Of a stretch of 64,000 nt of DNA, positions 60,404 to 64,000 are shown in pieces (the first letter of the stretch is position 1; every line of letters begins with the position of its first letter). Source of the DNA: Bin87 sp034423575 (GTDB lineage: Bacteria; Chloroflexota; Dehalococcoidia; Lucifugimonadales; UBA3495); the NCBI GenBank assembly GCA_034423575.1, contig DAOUIF010000041.1, forward strand, positions 1 through 64,000, in the 5' to 3' direction. The notes under the pieces were generated by a model. It saw nothing but the letters and a program-made list of their open reading frames with translations, did not search any database and was not told the origin of the DNA. The translations under genes were made by a program, and so were the position numbers.

Positions 60404-61171
60404 ATGCGAACCAACACCACCAAGGCAAAGCTGAACGACGGACAGGTTGTTTTCGGCGCCATCATAACCCGGTACGCGCCCGACATGGTCGAGATCTTCG
60501 GGGCCCTGGGCTACGACTTTGTCATGATCGACTGCGAGCACGGGCCGGCCAACCTGGACCAGGTGGAGCACATGGTCCGCGCCGCAGAGTCCTTCGGGAT
60601 CACGCCCATCGCGCGGATACCCGACCACTCCGATCAGACGATCCTGCGGTTCCTGGACCGGGGGTTGCAGGGCATCATCGTCCCGCACGTGAACACGGGC
60701 GAGCAGGCGGCGGCCATCGCCCGCGCGGCCCGGTACTATCCCGACGGCTATCGCGGCATGGGCGGCGGCCGGGCGCAGGACTACGGCATCGGCGTGGGCC
60801 GGGATGAAGCCACGGCGTGGGTCAACTCTCAGGTGCTGGTGATTCCGATGGTCGAAGACGTCGAAGCGGTGGGCAACCTGGACGACATCCTCGCGGTCTC
60901 CGGCGCGGATGTGCTGCACGTCGCGGCGTCGGACCTGGGGCAGAGCATGGGCAACCCCGGGGTCGCCGAGGTGCGACGGGTGATGAGCGAGGTGGTCCCC
61001 AGGGTGAGGGCCGGAGGGAAGAGCGTCGGCGTTGGCGGCAACAATCCGGCCGACACCGCCGGCGTCGCCGAGTTCATCAAGCTGGGAGCGAACTTCGTGA
61101 CGGTGTCGGGTTGGGGATTGCTTCGCATCGGCGCTGAGGACTTCCTGAAAAACGTGAACGCCGCCCTGTGA
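60404..61171 (+). CDS. HpcH/HpaI-family aldolase
   Basis: The 255-aa TIM-barrel protein belongs to the class II pyruvate aldolase/citrate lyase beta-like family: VFGAIITRYAPDMVEIFGALGYDFVMIDCEHGPANLDQVEHMVRAA with the EHG metal region, IIVPHVNTGEQAAAIARAARYYPDGYRGMGGGRAQDYG, IPMVEDVEAVGNLDDILAVSGADVLHVAASDLGQSMG. It cleaves or forms 2-oxo-4-hydroxy acids; combined with the ThDP enzyme it may work on small 2-oxo acids. A GGGGAACAT box precedes the ATG. Confidence 0.9.
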   Translation: MRTNTTKAKLNDGQVVFGAIITRYAPDMVEIFGALGYDFVMIDCEHGPANLDQVEHMVRAAESFGITPIARIPDHSDQTILRFLDRGLQGIIVPHVNTGEQAAAIARAARYYPDGYRGMGGGRAQDYGIGVGRDEATAWVNSQVLVIPMVEDVEAVGNLDDILAVSGADVLHVAASDLGQSMGNPGVAEVRRVMSEVVPRVRAGGKSVGVGGNNPADTAGVAEFIKLGANFVTVSGWGLLRIGAEDFLKNVNAAL

Positions 61172-61200
61172 TGGAGCGGCGTCATTGCCAAGCGACTGCT

Positions 61201-61225
61201 AACCCCGGGCCTCCCGGGGTTCTTT
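61201..61225 (+). terminator. Intrinsic terminator after the aldolase gene
   Basis: AACCCCGGG (61201-61209) and CCCGGGGTT (61213-61221) form a perfect 9-bp stem with a 3-nt loop, followed by CTTTCCT. It is 30 nt past the aldolase stop and lies between convergent genes. Confidence 0.82.
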
Positions 61226-61239
61226 CCTGTAGCGGCGGA

Positions 61240-62244
61240 TCAGTAGAGGTGGCAGGACACCACATGGCCGGGAGCCAGTTCCGTAATTTGCGGAATGTCC
61301 CGGGAACACTGGTCCATGACGAAGGGGCACCGCGGATGGAACCGGCAACCTTCCGGCGGGTTGAGCGGGGACGGCACTTCGCCGGTGAGGATCATCTCCT
61401 CCTGTTCGATGTCCGGGTGCGAGGGCAGCGCCGCGTTCATCAGGGCCTTGGTGTAGGGATGCGACGCGTTGTCGAACAGTTCCTTGGTGGGCCCGTACTC
61501 AACGATCTGCCCGAGGTACATCACGGCGACCCAGTCGCACATGTACCGCACGGTTGCCAGGTGGTGGGCAATGAGCAGGTAGCTGACGTTGTACTCGTTC
61601 TGCAGGTCCATCAACAGGTTCATGATCTGGGCGCGAATTGAGACGTCCAGCGCGGAAACCGGTTCGTCCAACACGATGACCCGCGGCTCCACGGACAGCG
61701 CTCGGGCGATGGCCAACCGCTGACGTTGTCCGCCACTGAACTCGTGAGGGTACAGGTTGGCGTGGTAACTGCTGAGACCGACGTCGTTCAGGAGCTTGCT
61801 CACCCGATCTTGCATTTCCCGGCGGCTCAGGTCGAGGTTGATGACCATGGGTTCGGCGATCAGGTCGCGAACGCGCATCCGGGGGTTGAGCGAGCTCCAG
61901 GGGTCCTGGAACACCGCCTGAACCGAACTGCGATACGCACGCCGTTGCTCGGAGCTGGCGTCATGGATCTCCTGCCCCTGGTAGCGGATAGTGCCTTCGG
62001 TGGGCTCTTCCAATTGCAGGAGCATTTTCGCGGTGGTGCTCTTGCCGCAGCCGGACTCGCCCACGATTCCCAGCGTCTCACCGGCCCGGATCTGGAAAGA
62101 TACGCCGTCGACGGCCTTGATCCAGCCGGTGACTTTGGAGATCAGGAGGCCCTTGGTTACGGGGAAGTGTTTCTTGAGGCCCTCTGCTTCGAGCAGCACC
62201 TCGTTGGTGGTTTGGGTCACCGGGGTTGCTTCCAGGGTGGTCAT
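61240..62244 (-). CDS. dppF: Peptide/nickel ABC transporter ATP-binding protein (DppF/OppF)
   Basis: The 334-aa protein has Walker A GESGCGKST, signature FSGGQRQRLAIARAL, Walker B VIVLDEP, and the C-terminal oligopeptide-type motif (NPPEGCRFHPRCPFVMDQCSRDIP) that binds an Fe-S-like cluster in OppD/F proteins. It is the second ATPase of a peptide importer; its ATG overlaps the dppD stop. The usual order dppC-dppD-dppF on the minus strand is kept. Confidence 0.94.
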   Translation of the reverse strand: MTTLEATPVTQTTNEVLLEAEGLKKHFPVTKGLLISKVTGWIKAVDGVSFQIRAGETLGIVGESGCGKSTTAKMLLQLEEPTEGTIRYQGQEIHDASSEQRRAYRSSVQAVFQDPWSSLNPRMRVRDLIAEPMVINLDLSRREMQDRVSKLLNDVGLSSYHANLYPHEFSGGQRQRLAIARALSVEPRVIVLDEPVSALDVSIRAQIMNLLMDLQNEYNVSYLLIAHHLATVRYMCDWVAVMYLGQIVEYGPTKELFDNASHPYTKALMNAALPSHPDIEQEEMILTGEVPSPLNPPEGCRFHPRCPFVMDQCSRDIPQITELAPGHVVSCHLY

Positions 62245-63233
62245 TCCAGCCTCCAGCAGGCGGCGTAGTGGCTATCGGACACGTCGAATTGCGCAGGATA
62301 GGTTTCCAGGCATTTGTCCATCACGTATTGGCAGCGGGGCGCGAAGGGGCAGCCCGGCGGCAGGTCATGAAGCGTCGGCGGTTGCCCTTCGATGGAGTAC
62401 AGGCGATCCACATCCTCTTCCAGTTTGGGGACTGAGGACAACAGGGCTTCGGTGTAAGGATGCGACGGGTGGTTGAAGATATCCCGCACGTTTCCCATCT
62501 CGACGATTCTGCCGGCGTACATCACGGCGACCCGGTCGCACATCTTGGCGACGATGCCGAAGTCGTGGGTGATGAAGATGAGACCGATGTTCGAGGCTTC
62601 CTGCAATTCCTTCAACAGCTTGAGGTACTGCGCCTGGATGGTAACGTCCAGCGAGGTCGTCGGTTCGTCGGCAATCAACACGATGGGCTCGCAGGAGATG
62701 CCGATGGCTCCGACCACACGCTGCCGCATGCCCCCGCTCATCTGGTGAGGGTAGTCCCGCACCCGGGTCTCGGCGGCGGGGATGTTCACCTTGCGGAGCA
62801 CGTCCAGCACCTGCTGAACGACGGTGCGCTTGGGAATGTCCTGGTGGATCTTGATGGCCTCGCCCACCTGATTTCCGATGGAGAACACGGGGTTGAGGGA
62901 TGTCATCGGGTCCTGGATGATCAGCGCGATCTGGCTGCCTCGAATTTCGCTCATTTCCTTGTCGGACAGCTGCACCAGATCCTGGCCTTCCAGTAGGATC
63001 TGACCATCTACGATGCGACCCGGCGGCTCCGGGACCAGCCGCATCAAAGACAGCATGGTCACGGACTTGCCGGAACCGGATTCGCCGACGATGCCCAGGG
63101 TCTCACCGCGCCGCAGGTCGAAGCTCACACCGTCGACCGCTCTAACGGTACCCCAGCGGGTCTCGAAATAGGTTTTCAGTCCGTCGACTCGCAGCACCAC
63201 TGGGGAGGTGTTTTCGGTTGTACTAGTTGTCAT
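62241..63233 (-). CDS. dppD: Peptide/nickel ABC transporter ATP-binding protein (DppD/OppD)
   Basis: The 330-aa protein has Walker A GESGSGKSV, signature MSGGMRQRVVGAIGISC, Walker B VLIADEP and the C-terminal cysteine motif (LPPGCPFAPRCQYVMDKCLETYP). It is the first ATPase of the peptide importer. The start at ATG 63233 aligns with the family; the permease gene lies 46 nt upstream. Confidence 0.94.
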   Translation of the reverse strand: MTTSTTENTSPVVLRVDGLKTYFETRWGTVRAVDGVSFDLRRGETLGIVGESGSGKSVTMLSLMRLVPEPPGRIVDGQILLEGQDLVQLSDKEMSEIRGSQIALIIQDPMTSLNPVFSIGNQVGEAIKIHQDIPKRTVVQQVLDVLRKVNIPAAETRVRDYPHQMSGGMRQRVVGAIGISCEPIVLIADEPTTSLDVTIQAQYLKLLKELQEASNIGLIFITHDFGIVAKMCDRVAVMYAGRIVEMGNVRDIFNHPSHPYTEALLSSVPKLEEDVDRLYSIEGQPPTLHDLPPGCPFAPRCQYVMDKCLETYPAQFDVSDSHYAACWRLE

Positions 63234-63279
63234 GCTTCAGCCTTTTTGTGCATGGGTCAGGATGGTAACGCGGACAAGG

Positions 63280-64000
63280 TCAGTTCAGTTGGCGGAGCCT
63301 GGGATCGAGACGGTCGCGGAGCCAGTCGCCGAAGAGGTTCATTGACAGCACAACGAGCATGATGGCCAGGCCGGGCATGGTGGAGATCCACCAGGCCACC
63401 GCCAGGCGGTCGCGGCCATCGGATACCATGCTGCCCCAGGCCGGCGTGGGCGGCGGAACCCCGGCGCCCAGGAAGCTCAACGTGGACTCCAGAAGGATGA
63501 CGATGCCGACCTCAAGCGTGGCCAGCACGATGAGGGTGTTGATGACCCCCGGGAAAATGTGGATGAATAGGATGCGCGGTGTCGACGCTCCCGCCACCTT
63601 GGCCAGTGCGACGAAGTCCATGGTTTTCAGTTGGAGCACCTCGCCACGCACGTTGCGGGCGAAACGCGGCCACACGGCGATGGCCAGGATCGCGACGATG
63701 ATCAGGAAGGACTGGCCCAGGGCCAATACCAGCACCAGGGCCAGCAATATGGTCGGTATCGCCAGTTTGATGTCCACGATTCGCATCAGGAATTCATCGA
63801 GCCAGCCACCGTACCACCCGGCGATGAGGCCACTGGCCACGCCAATGACCATGCCCACGCCTAGGGTAACTCCCGCCACCGCGAGCGAGATACGGGCGCC
63901 GAAGATGACCCGGCTCAGCATGTCGCGGCCCAAGTGATCGGTGCCCAGCAGGAACTCGGAGCTTCCTCCCGCTTCCCATGCCGGCGGCAGGTTACGGTCC
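63280..64000 (-). CDS. dppC: Peptide ABC transporter permease DppC/OppC (5' end beyond window)
   Basis: The frame is open to the right edge, so the real start lies outside. The visible 239 residues contain LLGTDHLGRDMLSRVIFGARISL, membrane helices (VTLGVGMVIGVASGLIAGWYGG, IPTILLALVLVLALGQSFLI) and the EAA loop FVALAKVAGASTPRILFIHIFPGVINTLIV, which marks DppC/OppC. The C-terminus is complete at 63280. Confidence 0.92.
   Translation of the reverse strand, partial: DRNLPPAWEAGGSSEFLLGTDHLGRDMLSRVIFGARISLAVAGVTLGVGMVIGVASGLIAGWYGGWLDEFLMRIVDIKLAIPTILLALVLVLALGQSFLIIVAILAIAVWPRFARNVRGEVLQLKTMDFVALAKVAGASTPRILFIHIFPGVINTLIVLATLEVGIVILLESTLSFLGAGVPPPTPAWGSMVSDGRDRLAVAWWISTMPGLAIMLVVLSMNLFGDWLRDRLDPRLRQLN

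Overview
The window is about 64 kb of GC-rich bacterial chromosome with no rRNA, tRNA, transposase, phage or CRISPR locus that I could see. The gene content suggests a Chloroflexota lineage of the SAR202/Dehalococcoidia or sponge-symbiont kind. The reasons are F420/flavin (LLM) oxidoreductases, carboxymuconolactone-decarboxylase-family proteins, RraA, cyclase-family and HpcH aldolases, many GatA-type amidases, a substrate-binding lipoprotein with a long Val/Glu/Lys-rich stalk, and a nickel superoxide dismutase. This assignment is inference; no marker gene settles it.

Layout. 1-5.8 kb: the end of an amidase operon (amidase plus AtzG-like small subunit), a VapBC pair, a TldD/TldE protease pair and a PD-(D/E)XK-like protein. 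5.8-9.5 kb: two LLM oxidoreductases, a carboxymuconolactone-decarboxylase-like protein, a membrane coiled-coil protein and a TlpA-like lipoprotein. 9.7-14.7 kb (+): an AI-2E-family permease, a B12-binding/radical-SAM-like protein that has lost its cluster cysteines, a DUF1800 protein and an NHL-repeat protein. 14.9-21.6 kb (-): a second carboxymuconolactone-like protein, RraA-like, glycine-betaine ABC transporter proVWX, tgt. 21.7-23 kb (+): TauE/SafE permease. 23-29.8 kb (-): aroB, aroK, VOC, pcm, enoyl-CoA hydratase, ilvD, zinc-type dehydrogenase. 29.9-32.6 kb: sodN and convergent recQ.

32.8-42.8 kb (-) is the tetrapyrrole region: regulator, fused AhbA-AhbB siroheme decarboxylase, precorrin-2 dehydrogenase, hemA, hemC, cobA-hemD fusion, hemB and hemL, interrupted by hicAB and a thiol-dioxygenase-like cupin. 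Together these lead from glutamyl-tRNA through siroheme to didecarboxysiroheme, and no hemE/F/G/H is present. 43-47 kb: a cyclase-family hydrolase, a 54-aa DUF5679 protein, fmt, a structured intergenic region, rpsP-khpA-rimM, moaE/moaD. 47.9-50 kb: an ATPase + HNH pair resembling Septu (ptuAB) anti-phage systems. 50-53.4 kb: two amidases, a PaREP1-like protein and a second AtzG-like subunit. 53.6-64 kb: nhaA, a monooxygenase-like protein, a BioD/DRTGG protein, a pentapeptide-repeat protein, a SelW-like selenoprotein with an in-frame TGA, a MaoC pair, a ThDP enzyme, an HpcH/HpaI aldolase and the dppCDF end of a peptide ABC transporter.

Three families of dispersed palindromic repeats lie in the intergenic regions. 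The main one has six copies plus a remnant, and its best copy is a 167-bp MITE-like unit. Repeat arms appear to supply the start codon of aroK and the stop codon of the BioD-like gene. The strongest unusual items are the unannotated selenoprotein, the cysteine-less radical-SAM-like protein, the fused siroheme decarboxylase in a full haem-precursor operon, the Septu-like pair, the VapB with a duplicated tail, and the three-module inverted repeat between fmt and rpsP.
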